Shown here: piece by piece, positions 8,138-17,039 of the stretch
How positions within the stretch are numbered: position 1 is the first letter of the stretch
Layout: every line of letters begins with the position of its first letter
NCBI GenBank assembly: GCA_963763365.1
Contig: CAVXOE010000015.1
Span: 1 to 64,000, forward strand
Length of the DNA: 64,000 bases
Source of the DNA: VAZQ01 sp963763365
GTDB taxonomy: Bacteria; Pseudomonadota; Alphaproteobacteria; Rhizobiales; Xanthobacteraceae
Reading direction: 5' to 3'
Position numbers and translations under genes: made by a program
Notes under the pieces: model-generated
The model's database searches: none
Seen by the model: the letters and a program-made list of their open reading frames with translations, nothing else
What the model was told of the DNA's origin: nothing

Positions 8138-8692
8138 ATGACGGACGCGCCGCCGGACACTCCTCACCACGAAGCTTCGCGCTTCAGCCTGCGCGGATTC
8201 CTCCTGCGCGAGTGGCCGTATCTGCTGGTGCTGGCCCTCGCGCTCTTCGGCGTGGCCTATACGAGCTTCTCGCGCGCGCCGATGACGCTCTATTGGATCG
8301 TTCTGGCGCCCCTCATCGGCCTGATCTGCGTCGTCAGCCGCTGGCCGGACACCACCACAAAGGAGCAGCGCACCCGCCTGATCGTGACGCAGGCCCTGCA
8401 TTGGGCCGCCGTGGTGCTGGCGATGCATCTCATGTTCGTCGGCGATGTCCGCACCATGATGAACAGCGATGCCAGCGCGCTGGCGGAGTTGATCCTGCTG
8501 TCACTCGGCACCTTCACGGCCGGTGTCCATATCGCATCGTGGCGCGTCTGCCTGGTCGGGATGATCCTGGCCGGCGGAGTGCCGGCGATCGCGTGGCTCG
8601 AGCAGTCGGCGCTGTTCATACTGCTGGTGGTGGTCGTCCTGATCGCCATCATCGCGCCGTTCTTCCTGCGCGACCGCTGGCGCAAGGCTTAG
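8138..8692 (+). CDS. Small integral membrane protein of unknown function
   Basis: The protein has 184 residues and about five or six predicted membrane segments (around 27-45, 50-66, 84-103, 113-132, 136-153 and 155-175). The N-terminus is cytoplasmic-type (DAPPDTPHHEAS) and a basic tail (RDRWRKA) follows the last segment. The start at 8138 has GGGAACG before it. No catalytic or transport motif was recognised. It stands between hemA and a convergent AbrB-type permease, and nothing in the context assigns a job. Confidence 0.65.
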   Translation: MTDAPPDTPHHEASRFSLRGFLLREWPYLLVLALALFGVAYTSFSRAPMTLYWIVLAPLIGLICVVSRWPDTTTKEQRTRLIVTQALHWAAVVLAMHLMFVGDVRTMMNSDASALAELILLSLGTFTAGVHIASWRVCLVGMILAGGVPAIAWLEQSALFILLVVVVLIAIIAPFFLRDRWRKA

Positions 8693-8708
8693 AGCCCGGT
8701 CTCTTAGC

Positions 8709-9815
8709 TTAATCACCGGACGTTTCCTGTCCCGGCGTCTTCATTTGATCGGACGGCTCCTCGGGTTCACGGCGGACCACCCGTCGCGCCGCGATTGCGA
8801 TCGTAATGCTCACCACCAGGAAGCGCGAAAGGTGGTGCGCGCCCACGTAGATCGGATCGAGATGGAGCGCGAGCGCCAGCACCATCATGGTGTCCTGCGC
8901 GCCGGGCGCGAACGCCACGATCACGTCGGCGACGCGGATCGGCAGGATCGACACCACGACGAAGGCAAAACTCGCCGCCACCGCGACCGAGACCGCGAAC
9001 GATCCGAAGGCAGCACCGAGATAGCTCATCAGCATCCATGGCGTGGTGTTGACGAAGCGCGAACCCGCGACCGCACCCAGTACGATGACCGCGGCGCTCC
9101 CCGCCCACCACGGCAGCCCGACCTGGATCCAGCCGCCGCCATGCAGGACCGCCGAGCCGGCGAGCGCGCCGAACATCAGGCCGCCGGGGAACCGCAGCCG
9201 CAACAATGCGTAGGCGGACGCCACCGAGACGGCGAGCAGGATCGCAAGCTGGCCGATCTTCAGGTCGGCCACATCCCCGATGACCGTGAGCGGCTGGACC
9301 GTCAGGCCAAACAGCGCGAGACCCGCGGGGAGGCCGATCACGATCAGCAGCACCCGCATCACCTGCACGATGGCGATGCCGCGCAGGTCGGCGCCGAACT
9401 CCGCCGACAGCGCCAGCACCTGCGCCATCGAACCGGGGCTCGCGCCGAGCAACGCGGACATCAGTTGCCAGCGGTGGACGACCCGCAGGTAGGTCGTGGT
9501 CACGACGATCATGCAGAGCGACGCCACGCACAGGATCGCGATGCTGATCGGCCAATTGGCGATGCCCTTGAGCATTTCGGGCGTCACCACGGCGCCCAGC
9601 AGGATGCCGATCAGGACGAAGCTCGCCCGCGCGATCCACAGCGATACCTTCATGGGACGCCCGGCAAGCGCCGCGATGGTGACCGACAGCATCGAGCCGG
9701 ACACCAGTCCGGCCGGAAAGCCGAGGACGGCGAACAGCACGCCGCCCGCCGCCGCGATCAGCAGCGTTTCGGTCACCCGGAAAACATCCTGGCGGGAAGA
9801 TTGAGGCGGCGGCAT
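8709..9815 (-). CDS. AbrB family membrane permease
   Basis: The 368-residue protein has about ten membrane segments in two similar halves, each with a glycine-rich loop. The halves show FPAGLVSGSMLSVT and, later, FPGGLMFGALAGSAVL, plus ASPGSMAQVLALS and APGAQDTMMVLAL. That repeat pattern is typical of the AbrB/AmoA-type family (once called putative ammonia monooxygenase), now regarded as transporters of unsettled substrate. The C-terminal tail is charged (RREPEEPSDQMK). It is a single gene, convergent with the small membrane protein and divergent from the hybrid kinase gene. The 247-nt gap to the kinase start contains a short AT-rich stretch near 10000-10010 but no clear operator. Confidence 0.8.
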   Translation of the reverse strand: MPPPQSSRQDVFRVTETLLIAAAGGVLFAVLGFPAGLVSGSMLSVTIAALAGRPMKVSLWIARASFVLIGILLGAVVTPEMLKGIANWPISIAILCVASLCMIVVTTTYLRVVHRWQLMSALLGASPGSMAQVLALSAEFGADLRGIAIVQVMRVLLIVIGLPAGLALFGLTVQPLTVIGDVADLKIGQLAILLAVSVASAYALLRLRFPGGLMFGALAGSAVLHGGGWIQVGLPWWAGSAAVIVLGAVAGSRFVNTTPWMLMSYLGAAFGSFAVSVAVAASFAFVVVSILPIRVADVIVAFAPGAQDTMMVLALALHLDPIYVGAHHLSRFLVVSITIAIAARRVVRREPEEPSDQMKTPGQETSGD

Positions 9816-10062
9816 CGATCGGTCCCGGATGGCTGGACGCGCGCACTGGTTCCCGGCCCGCGCGGCGCGGCGCCACCCGCATGTTCACGGATCAATGCCG
9901 CCTGCCCGCGGCGCCGTCAAATCGGCCGCCAACCGCCCGCCGCGGCCGTTAATCCTGCCGCCGGGACCTCGCACCGCCGCCGCTGGATGCGGTAGGATAT
10001 GAATTAATTACGCGGGCCGCCGCCGATCGGCCGGGCCCCGAGAAAAACGCGGACGCGGGAGC

Positions 10063-13000
10063 ATGCTGCAAGGCTGGGTGGTCATCGCCTTCGCGCTCGG
10101 CTACCTCGGACTTCTGTTCGTGGTCGCGAGCTATGGCGACAAGACGCGGCAGCTTGGCCGCGGCGGCCGCTTGCGGCATCTGATCTACCCGCTGTCGCTC
10201 GCCATCTACTGCACGTCCTGGACGTTCTTCGGCTCGGTCGGGCTCGCGACGCGCACCGGGTTCGAGTTTCTCGCGATCTACATCGGTCCGATCGTGATGA
10301 TCGGGCTCGCCTCGCCGCTCATCATGCGGATCGTGCGCCTCGCGAAGACGCAGAACATCACCTCGATCGCCGACTTCATCGCCGCCCGCTACGGCAAGGC
10401 GCAGACCGTAGCCGCCACCGTCGCACTGATCGCCATCATCGGCAGCATCCCGTACATCGCCCTGCAGCTCAAAGCGGTGTCCTCCTCGCTCACCACGATC
10501 CTCGTGCATATCGGGCCGGCGAGCGGCGCGATGCAGCCCGTGCTCGGCGACATCGCATTCTACGTCGCGCTGGTAATGGCGCTGTTCGCCGTGCTGTTCG
10601 GCACGCGCCACATCGACGCCACCGAGCACCAGGACGGCCTGATGCTGGCGATCGCCACCGAATCGATCGTCAAGCTGGTGGCGTTCGTCGGCGTCGGCGT
10701 GTTCGTGACGTTCTGGATGTTCGACGGGCCGGTCTCGCTGTTTGCCCGCGCGATGGAGCGGCCCGATACCGCGGCGGTGCTCACCCGCGAGCCGGCACTC
10801 GGTACCTTCGCCGCGATGACGATGCTCTCGCTGTTCGCCATCGTGCTGCTGCCGCGGCAGTTCCACGTGACGGTGGTGGAGAACAACAACGAGGCCGAGA
10901 TCAGGCGCGCCGCCTGGCTGTTTCCGCTCTATCTCGTGCTGATCAACCTGTTCGTCGTGCCGATCGCGCTCGCCGGCATGCTGACGTTCACCGCCGGGCA
11001 GTTCGACAGCGACATGTTCGTGCTGGCGCTGCCGCTCTCCGCCGGCTCCGATCTGCTGACCATCGTGGCCTTTGTCGGCGGACTGTCGGCGGCGACCGCC
11101 ATGGTTATCGTCGAGTTGGTCGCGCTTGCCATCATGGTGTCGAACGACATCGTCATGCCGCTCGTCCTGCATCGGCGCGAGGGGCTGATCAGCGGTCGCG
11201 ATGACGTCGGCAAATTCCTGCTGATGGTGCGGCGGATGGCGATCTTCGTCATCCTGATCTTTGCCTATCTGTACTATCGCCTCGCCGGCGAGGCGCAACT
11301 TGCGTCGATCGGTCTCTTGTCGTTCGCCGCGATCGCGCAGCTTGCTCCGGCGTTCTTCGGCGGCCTGGTCTGGCGGCGCGCCACCGCCCGCGGCGCGCTG
11401 GCCGGCATGACGATCGGGATTCTGGTCTGGGCCTACACGCTGCTGCTGCCGAGCTTCGTCGACGCCGGCATCCTCGGGCACGGCATCCTGACCCAGGGCC
11501 CGTGGGGCCTCGGCATGCTGCGACCGCAGGCGCTGTTCGGGCTCGACCTGCCGCCGCTGACGCATGGCGTGGTCTGGAGCCTGACGCTCAACGTCCTCGC
11601 CTATGTGACGTTCTCGCTTGGCCGCGCGCCGGCGTCGATCGAGCGATTGCAGTCCGATCTGTTCGTTCCCACCGATCTCACGCCCATGGCGCCGAGCTTC
11701 CGGCTCTGGCGCTCCTCGGTGACGGTCGAGGAACTCACCACGACCGTTGCCCGCTATCTCGGCGAGGAGCGCACACGCACCTCCTTCGACAGCTACGCCC
11801 TGACCCGCGGCGTGGTGCTCGATCCCAAGGGCGAGGCCGACTTCCAGGTCCTGCGCTTTGCCGAGCATCTGCTCGCATCGGCGATCGGCGCGGCTTCATC
11901 GCGGCTCGTTCTGTCGCTGCTCTTGCGCAAGCGGACCGTGTCCACCAAGGCCGCGCTGCGGCTGCTCGACGATGCCAACGCGGCGATCCATTACAATCGC
12001 GAGATTCTACAGACCGCGCTCGATCACGTGCGCCAGGGCATCGCGGTGTTCGACAAGGACCTGCATCTCATCTGCTGGAACCGGCAGTTCGGCGAGATTC
12101 TCGCACTTCCGCCGCAGCTCACCCGAGTCGGCACCGGCCTGCACGAGATCCTGCGGCTCGGCGGCGAACAGGCCAATGTGAGCGGACAGGCCGCCGACAT
12201 CCTCGTGCGCGAGCAATTGGCGCGCTACATCGCGAACAGCGAGCCGTTTCTCGAGCGCTTCGCGGAGCGTGACCTCGTGATCGAAGTCCGCTCCAACCCG
12301 ATGCCGGACGGCGGCATCGTGACGACCTTCACCGATATCACGCCGAGCGTTAAAGCGGCCGAAGAGCTCGAACGCGCCAACGAATTGCTCGAGCGCCGCG
12401 TGCAGGAGCGCACCGAGGAACTGACCCGGCTCAACAGCGAACTCGGCCGCGCCAAGGCACAGGCCGACGACGCCAACATTTCCAAGACCAAGTTTCTCGC
12501 CGCCGCGAGCCACGACATCCTGCAGCCGCTCAACGCCGCCCGGCTCTATGTGACCAGCCTGGTCGAGCGACAGCGTGGCGGCGACGATGCGCAACTGATC
12601 GGCAACATCGACGCCTCGCTCGACGCGGTCGAGGAGATCTTCGGCGCGCTGCTCGATATTTCGCGCCTCGACACCGGCGCCATGAAGACCGAGGTGATGA
12701 GCTTCCGCATCGATGAATTGTTGCGGCAGCTTGAAGTCGAATTCGCCCCCATGGCGCAGGAAAAAGGACTGAGCCTCACATTCGTGCCCTCTTCGCTCAC
12801 CGTGCGGTCCGACCGGCGTCTGCTGCGCCGCCTCCTGCAGAATCTCGTCTCCAACGCGATCAAGTATACGCCCAAGGGCCGCGTTCTGATCGGCTGCCGG
12901 CGCCACAGGGCGAAGCTGCGCGTTTGCGTCTATGACACCGGGCTGGGCGTGCCGTCCGGGAAGAAGCAGGCGATCTTCAAGGAATTCCATCGCCTCGACG

Positions 13001-13587
13001 AGGGCGCGAAGGTTGCGCGCGGCCTCGGGCTTGGCCTGTCGATCGTGGAACGCATCGCCCGCGTCCTCGGTCATAAGATCGCCGTCACCTCGGCGGTCGG
13101 CCGCGGCTCGCAGTTCTCCGTCGAGGTGCCCCTCGCCCCTGCCCTGCCGATAAGCCAGCAGCAGCCGCGTACGGCGCGCGACGCCGATCGCGTGCAACTG
13201 TCGGACATTGCCGTCCTGTGCATCGACAACGACCTTGCCATCCTCGACGGCATGGACACCTTGCTCGGCGGTTGGGGGTGCCGGGTGCTCAAGGCGCGCG
13301 ACCTCGCCTCCGCCACTGCCGCCATCCTGGAGGCCAAGGTGTCGCCGGACGGTCTCCTGGTCGACTACCATCTCGACGAGGGCAACGGCATCGAGGCGAT
13401 CAAGGAACTGCGGCGGCGATTCGGGGCCGATCTCACCGCCATCCTGATCACGGCCGACCGCAGTCCGCTTGTCCGCGAGGAAGCGCGCGCGATCGGCGTC
13501 CAGGTGCTCAACAAGCCGGTCAAGCCGGCGGCGCTGCGCGCGCTGCTCACGCAATGGCGGGTGCTGCGCGCCACCGCCGCGGAGTAG
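10063..13587 (+). CDS. Hybrid sensor histidine kinase with N-terminal sodium:solute symporter domain
   Basis: This is a 1174-residue protein. Residues about 1-510 form a multi-span membrane domain of the sodium/solute symporter family (SYGDKTRQLGRGG, TCTSWTFFGS-type start, AQLAPAFFGGLVWRR). A PAS region (about 650-770) and a coiled coil follow. The kinase core has phospho-acceptor His817 (AASHDILQPLNAA), an N-box (QNLVSNAIKYT) and G-boxes (DTGLGVP, GLGLGLSIV). The C-terminal receiver has phospho-acceptor Asp1101 (LLVDYHLDEG). It resembles CbrA/ErcS-type sensors that use a transporter fold to sense a solute. A LuxR-type response regulator lies just downstream on the opposite strand and is a candidate partner. 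The full length is intact. Confidence 0.92.
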   Translation: MLQGWVVIAFALGYLGLLFVVASYGDKTRQLGRGGRLRHLIYPLSLAIYCTSWTFFGSVGLATRTGFEFLAIYIGPIVMIGLASPLIMRIVRLAKTQNITSIADFIAARYGKAQTVAATVALIAIIGSIPYIALQLKAVSSSLTTILVHIGPASGAMQPVLGDIAFYVALVMALFAVLFGTRHIDATEHQDGLMLAIATESIVKLVAFVGVGVFVTFWMFDGPVSLFARAMERPDTAAVLTREPALGTFAAMTMLSLFAIVLLPRQFHVTVVENNNEAEIRRAAWLFPLYLVLINLFVVPIALAGMLTFTAGQFDSDMFVLALPLSAGSDLLTIVAFVGGLSAATAMVIVELVALAIMVSNDIVMPLVLHRREGLISGRDDVGKFLLMVRRMAIFVILIFAYLYYRLAGEAQLASIGLLSFAAIAQLAPAFFGGLVWRRATARGALAGMTIGILVWAYTLLLPSFVDAGILGHGILTQGPWGLGMLRPQALFGLDLPPLTHGVVWSLTLNVLAYVTFSLGRAPASIERLQSDLFVPTDLTPMAPSFRLWRSSVTVEELTTTVARYLGEERTRTSFDSYALTRGVVLDPKGEADFQVLRFAEHLLASAIGAASSRLVLSLLLRKRTVSTKAALRLLDDANAAIHYNREILQTALDHVRQGIAVFDKDLHLICWNRQFGEILALPPQLTRVGTGLHEILRLGGEQANVSGQAADILVREQLARYIANSEPFLERFAERDLVIEVRSNPMPDGGIVTTFTDITPSVKAAEELERANELLERRVQERTEELTRLNSELGRAKAQADDANISKTKFLAAASHDILQPLNAARLYVTSLVERQRGGDDAQLIGNIDASLDAVEEIFGALLDISRLDTGAMKTEVMSFRIDELLRQLEVEFAPMAQEKGLSLTFVPSSLTVRSDRRLLRRLLQNLVSNAIKYTPKGRVLIGCRRHRAKLRVCVYDTGLGVPSGKKQAIFKEFHRLDEGAKVARGLGLGLSIVERIARVLGHKIAVTSAVGRGSQFSVEVPLAPALPISQQQPRTARDADRVQLSDIAVLCIDNDLAILDGMDTLLGGWGCRVLKARDLASATAAILEAKVSPDGLLVDYHLDEGNGIEAIKELRRRFGADLTAILITADRSPLVREEARAIGVQVLNKPVKPAALRALLTQWRVLRATAAE

Positions 13588-13593
13588 TGCGCG

Positions 13594-13705
13594 GTGCCGC
13601 TCAGTCTCAGCCAGATTGGGCAGATCGCATTTGCGGTGAGCGACGTCGATCGTGCCGAGGCCTTCTACCGGGACATGCTCGGGCTGCGGAAACTCTATCG
13701 AGTGG
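13594..13705 (+). pseudogene. Truncated N-terminus of a VOC (glyoxalase-type) protein
   Basis: Starting at GTG 13594, six bases after the kinase stop codon, the frame encodes QIGQIAFAVSDVDRAEAFYR and then MLGLRKLYR. That is the opening beta-alpha unit of a VOC-superfamily metalloprotein. After about 36 residues the similarity ends, exactly where the 3' end of the opposite-strand response regulator begins. The rest of the expected 120-130 residues is absent. It looks like a gene cut off by a deletion or rearrangement that joined it to the regulator. Confidence 0.7.
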
Positions 13706-14425
13706 TCAAGAGCCCAAGCTGGCCGGCTGCGGCCACTGGCCGAGCTCGATCTTGGCCGCCGCGATCACCGCCTGGGTGCGGCTCTCGACGCCGAGCTTCT
13801 GCAGGATCGCCGAGACGTGCGCCTTGATGGTCGCCTCTGACACGCCGAGCTCGTAGGCGATCTGCTTGTTGAGCAGCCCCTCCGACAGCATCATCAGCAC
13901 GCGCACCTGCTGCGGCGTAAGCGAAGCAAGCCGCGCCATCAGGTCCGCGGTCTCGGCGTCCGAGCCGGCCCCCAGATCGATGTCGGGCGGCGTCCACACC
14001 CCTCCCTCGAATACACGGGCGATGCCGGTGCGGATCGCATCAATGCCGAGCGTCTTGGGGATGAAGCCGGAGGCGCCGAAATCCATGCAACGGCGAATAA
14101 CCGCGGGGTCATCGTTGGCCGAGACGACCACGACCGGAACGCTGGGATACTGCGCGCGCAGGTACATCAACCCGGAGAATCCGCGCACACCCGGCATCGC
14201 GAGGTCGAGCAGGATAAGATCGACATCGCCGCCATGCTCGAGAACCTTGGCCAGGTCGTCGAACGCGCCGGCCTCGGCGATCTCGACATCCTCCAGGAGG
14301 CCGGACACGGCCTCGCGCAACGCCCCGCGAAACAGCGGATGGTCGTCGGCAATGACCAGACGATAGCCTATCGATTCAGCCAACCCATTCGTCTCCAGGC
14401 CGCGTATCGAATTTGAACATAGCAC
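13706..14425 (-). CDS. LuxR/NarL family response regulator
   Basis: The protein has 239 residues: a receiver domain (about 20-140, DDHPLFRGAL, phospho-acceptor Asp74 in LILLDLAMPG, Lys in GFIPKTLG) and a C-terminal LuxR helix-turn-helix (LTPQQVRVL... NKQIAYELGVSEATIKAHV). The start is GTG at 14425. A TTG at 14383 giving LAESIGYRLVIADD is also possible, because the receiver begins right after it. It should bind DNA when phosphorylated. The nearby transporter-like hybrid kinase, converging on it, is the most likely phosphate source. Its 3' end abuts the truncated VOC gene, marking a rearrangement point. Confidence 0.9.
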   Translation of the reverse strand: MLCSNSIRGLETNGLAESIGYRLVIADDHPLFRGALREAVSGLLEDVEIAEAGAFDDLAKVLEHGGDVDLILLDLAMPGVRGFSGLMYLRAQYPSVPVVVVSANDDPAVIRRCMDFGASGFIPKTLGIDAIRTGIARVFEGGVWTPPDIDLGAGSDAETADLMARLASLTPQQVRVLMMLSEGLLNKQIAYELGVSEATIKAHVSAILQKLGVESRTQAVIAAAKIELGQWPQPASLGS

Positions 14426-14555
14426 AGCTTACCGTACGAGCATGTCCCGTTCGGAGCGGATCGCGCACTTCGCTCAGCTCTGCGCCAGCGGGAATTCACA
14501 TCCATCGCCTGCCCAAATTCTGATCCCACTGCCGCGGGACGATGGAGGCCTGCGG

Positions 14556-15044
14556 CTAGCCCTGGCTGCCGATGAACTGCAGCACCACCTCGCGCCGGTG
14601 CGGCCGCGCGCGGTGCTCCGCCACATAGATGCCCTGCCAGGTGCCAAGCGCAAGCTTGCCGGCGGCGACCGGGACATGGAGCGATACTCCGGTCAGCATG
14701 GTCTTCACGTGCGCCGGCATGTCGTCCGGGCCTTCCACGTCGTGCACCCAGCCGGCGTCGGCGGGAGCGACGCGCGCAAGCGCAGTCGTGAGATCCGTCT
14801 GCACGTCAGGATCGGCATTCTCCTGGATGACGAGCGAGGCGGACGTATGCCGCATGAACATCAACAGTACGCCGTCGCGGCCGCCGGCCTCCGCGACAAA
14901 GCCCGCGGCATCGGGGGTGATCTCGGTGAAACCCGCCCCGCCGGTCTCGACGACGAGGGTCGTGCTCGCCAGTAGTTCGGGCGCAAGGCGCATGATCGCC
15001 GAGCGGCGGCGCTCGGCGGTGACGGCTCCGCGCGCCGCGCTCAT
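14556..15044 (-). CDS. YjbQ family protein (secondary thiamine-phosphate synthase type)
   Basis: This is a 162-residue protein of the YjbQ/UPF0047 family. Family motifs are FTEITPDAAGFV, FMRHTSASLVIQENADPDV and LALGTWQGIYVAEHR. E. coli YjbQ has weak thiamine-phosphate synthase activity, and the true role of the family is unsettled. The start at 15044 is set by the ATGA overlap with the stop of the upstream gene (TGA 15043-15041), which indicates translational coupling. The longer upstream reading would lie inside that gene. Confidence 0.88.
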   Translation of the reverse strand: MSAARGAVTAERRRSAIMRLAPELLASTTLVVETGGAGFTEITPDAAGFVAEAGGRDGVLLMFMRHTSASLVIQENADPDVQTDLTTALARVAPADAGWVHDVEGPDDMPAHVKTMLTGVSLHVPVAAGKLALGTWQGIYVAEHRARPHRREVVLQFIGSQG

Positions 15045-15502
15045 GATTTCTTCAATACGTCCTTCTGCAGGGTCACGATCATCTCGACCATGCGGCGCCA
15101 CACCTTTTCGACGAATGACATCATCTTGTTGAGGTCGGCGTCGGACGGAGGCTCCACGTTCTTGGCGACCGGCGGCTCCGGTTTGACCACGCCCGGCAGC
15201 GGAAGATTGTGCGCCAAGAGTTCACGCTTGAGCGCCACGTTCTCGTTCTGCAGCCGCGCAATTTCGGACTCGAGCGCCGAGCGCTCGTCGGCCACCGTCT
15301 GGCAGGCCCACCCGACCGTCCTCCGGGTGCAAAGCGACACCTGCCCGGTGCGGCCGTCGAGCCGCAGGTAGCCATCGTCGGCGCGGTTGAAGGTGTAGCG
15401 GTTGTCGTCGCCTTCAGGCTGGCCGTTTTGCGCGCGGGCGGCCGGTGCCGCGCAGGCGAGGCCGGCCGCCAGGAGGAAGAGGTGCGACAAGCGGATGATC
15501 AT
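15041..15502 (-). CDS. Exported coiled-coil protein of unknown function
   Basis: The protein has 153 residues with a signal peptide (cleavage near AARAQ). The next segment has two cysteines (SLCTRRTVGWACQTV) that may form a disulfide. A heptad-like coiled coil follows (ALESEIARLQNENVALKREL), then a proline-rich linker and an amphipathic C-terminus. It is translationally coupled to the downstream YjbQ gene by an ATGA overlap. Similar small exported proteins are common in Bradyrhizobium-like genomes, but no function is known. Confidence 0.75.
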   Translation of the reverse strand: MIIRLSHLFLLAAGLACAAPAARAQNGQPEGDDNRYTFNRADDGYLRLDGRTGQVSLCTRRTVGWACQTVADERSALESEIARLQNENVALKRELLAHNLPLPGVVKPEPPVAKNVEPPSDADLNKMMSFVEKVWRRMVEMIVTLQKDVLKKS

Positions 15503-15821
15503 CCGGTCTCTCCTTGGATTGCGCGAACGGCAAACCGCCCCCGTTATTGGCGCCGCAGCGTTGTCGAATCGTCCAGCAAACCTTACTGCCGTCCGGCGAT
15601 CGGCAGAACCCTTACGGGGTCGCTAGGCCGCAGTGCACAATATCGCGGGAAGAGCCTCCTTCCGAGCGGATTCGAAGCTTGCGCTGCAGCTAATTTTCAG
15701 CGTTCAGCCAATGACTTAGACCAAAGTTGGCGATTCTTGACTCGACCCCACCCACTGCGTATGTTCCGCGCGGCCTTGGGGCGGCGGAGCTGCCGCGGAA
15801 ACCGTCGCGGGTGTCGAAAGC
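15503..15821. other. Gene-free divergent promoter region (exported protein / ATP synthase)
   Basis: These 319 bases lie between divergent genes. Apart from the atp promoter candidate near the right end, no coding sequence, RNA or repeat could be supported here. Confidence 0.6.
15737..15765 (+). promoter_or_regulatory. Sigma-70 type promoter candidate for the atp operon
   Basis: TTGACT (15737-15742), a spacer of exactly 17 nt, then TATGTT (15760-15765). Four to five of six positions match the consensus in each box. It lies 56 nt before the atpI start codon, in the correct orientation. Confidence 0.55.
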
Positions 15822-16199
15822 ATGGCCGGCGACGCACGCGAGCACGGTAAACGCGGAAAACCACCGCCCGATGAGGCTGCGCTTTCAGCGCGGTTCAAGC
15901 GTCTCGGCGAACGGCTCGGCCATATCCATTCCGACCGTCCCTCCGATAGTAGCCCGGATCAACGTACGACCGGCGATCCGTCGGCGATGGCTCGTGGTTT
16001 TCGATTGTCGGCCGAACTCGTCGCCGGCGTCCTGGTGGGAGCAGCCATCGGCTGGCTGATCGATCGGTGGCTGGGAATTTCGCCATGGGGCATGATCGTT
16101 TTTCTGCTCCTTGGGTTCGCCGCCGGCGTTCTCAACGTGATGCGGGTGGCGGGAGTAATTCCGCCGAACACGCTGGAGCCGCCCGGCTCGAAACAATGA
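15822..16199 (+). CDS. atpI: ATP synthase F0 assembly protein AtpI
   Basis: This is a 125-residue membrane protein heading the F0 operon. A polar N-terminus (about 1-60) precedes two membrane helices (about 65-82 and 89-112) with the glycine pattern GVLVGAAIGWLIDRWLG and LLLGFAAGVLNVMR typical of alphaproteobacterial AtpI. AtpI helps assembly of the c-ring and Mg2+ handling and is not a structural subunit. The start at 15822 follows a weak GAAAG. The gap to atpB is 63 nt. Confidence 0.9.
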   Translation: MAGDAREHGKRGKPPPDEAALSARFKRLGERLGHIHSDRPSDSSPDQRTTGDPSAMARGFRLSAELVAGVLVGAAIGWLIDRWLGISPWGMIVFLLLGFAAGVLNVMRVAGVIPPNTLEPPGSKQ

Positions 16200-16262
16200 A
16201 GGAGATCGCGCGCACGGCTTGATATGTGCGGCGCGTAAGCGACGAAGGACTTTGATCCAGCC

Positions 16263-17009
16263 ATGGATCCCATCCACCAGTTCCAGATCATCAATCTCTT
16301 CCCGATCGCCAAGATCGGCCACACCGAGATCGCGTTCACGAATTCGGCACTCTACATGCTGATCGCGCTTGGCGTGATCGCGCTCCTGATGCTCGGCGCG
16401 ACCGGTCCGCGCGCGCTGGTGCCGGGCCGGCTCCAGTCGGTCGCCGAGATATCCTACGAGTTCGTGGCGAATACGCTGCGCGGCAGCGCCGGCAACGAGG
16501 GGATGCGGTTCTTCCCGCTGGTGTTCTCGCTGTTCATGTTCATCCTGGTGCTCAACGTCATCGGAATCATTCCGTACACCTTCACGGTGACGAGCCATAT
16601 CATCATCACGGTGTCGCTCGCGCTGCTCGTTTTCCTTACAGTGATCATCTACGGCTTCTGGCGCAACGGGTTGCATTTCTTCAAGAAGTTCGTGCCGAGC
16701 GGCATCCCGATCTACATCCTGCCGTTCGTGGTCTTCATCGAGGTGTTCTCGTTCTTCGTACAACCGGTCTCCCATAGCGTACGCCTGTTCGCCAACATGC
16801 TGGCCGGTCACATCACGCTCAAGGTGTTCGGCGGTTTCGTCACCATGCTGGGCGCGCTCGGAGTGGCCGGCTGGGTCGGCGCCGTGCTGCCGCTCGGCCT
16901 GACCGTCGCACTGACCGCGCTCGAACTGCTGGTCGCCTTCCTGCAGGCCTACGTGTTCGCCATTCTCACTTGCATCTATCTCAACGATGCGATCCACCCG
17001 GGCCACTGA
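16263..17009 (+). CDS. atpB: ATP synthase F0 subunit a
   Basis: The 248-residue membrane protein forms the stator half-channels for protons. Family landmarks are present: the essential arginine in SVRLFANMLAGH, the C-terminal helices ELLVAFLQAYVFAILTCIYL, and an N-terminal PIHQFQI segment. Length is normal. It is second in the operon atpI-B-E-F'-F; as usual for alphaproteobacteria, the F1 genes are elsewhere. Confidence 0.96.
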   Translation: MDPIHQFQIINLFPIAKIGHTEIAFTNSALYMLIALGVIALLMLGATGPRALVPGRLQSVAEISYEFVANTLRGSAGNEGMRFFPLVFSLFMFILVLNVIGIIPYTFTVTSHIIITVSLALLVFLTVIIYGFWRNGLHFFKKFVPSGIPIYILPFVVFIEVFSFFVQPVSHSVRLFANMLAGHITLKVFGGFVTMLGALGVAGWVGAVLPLGLTVALTALELLVAFLQAYVFAILTCIYLNDAIHPGH

Positions 17010-17039
17010 CTAGCCCGCAACACCGAAGGAGTTTTCGCA

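Noticed and set aside
9949..11868. Long minus-strand open frame (639 codons) opposite the hybrid kinase
   Set aside because: Composition is Arg/His/Asp-rich low-complexity, as expected for the complement of a high-GC gene; the opposite strand encodes clear kinase and symporter motifs.
12007..13554. Long minus-strand open frame (515 codons) opposite the kinase core
   Set aside because: It is a shadow of the kinase and receiver domains; no family motif is present.
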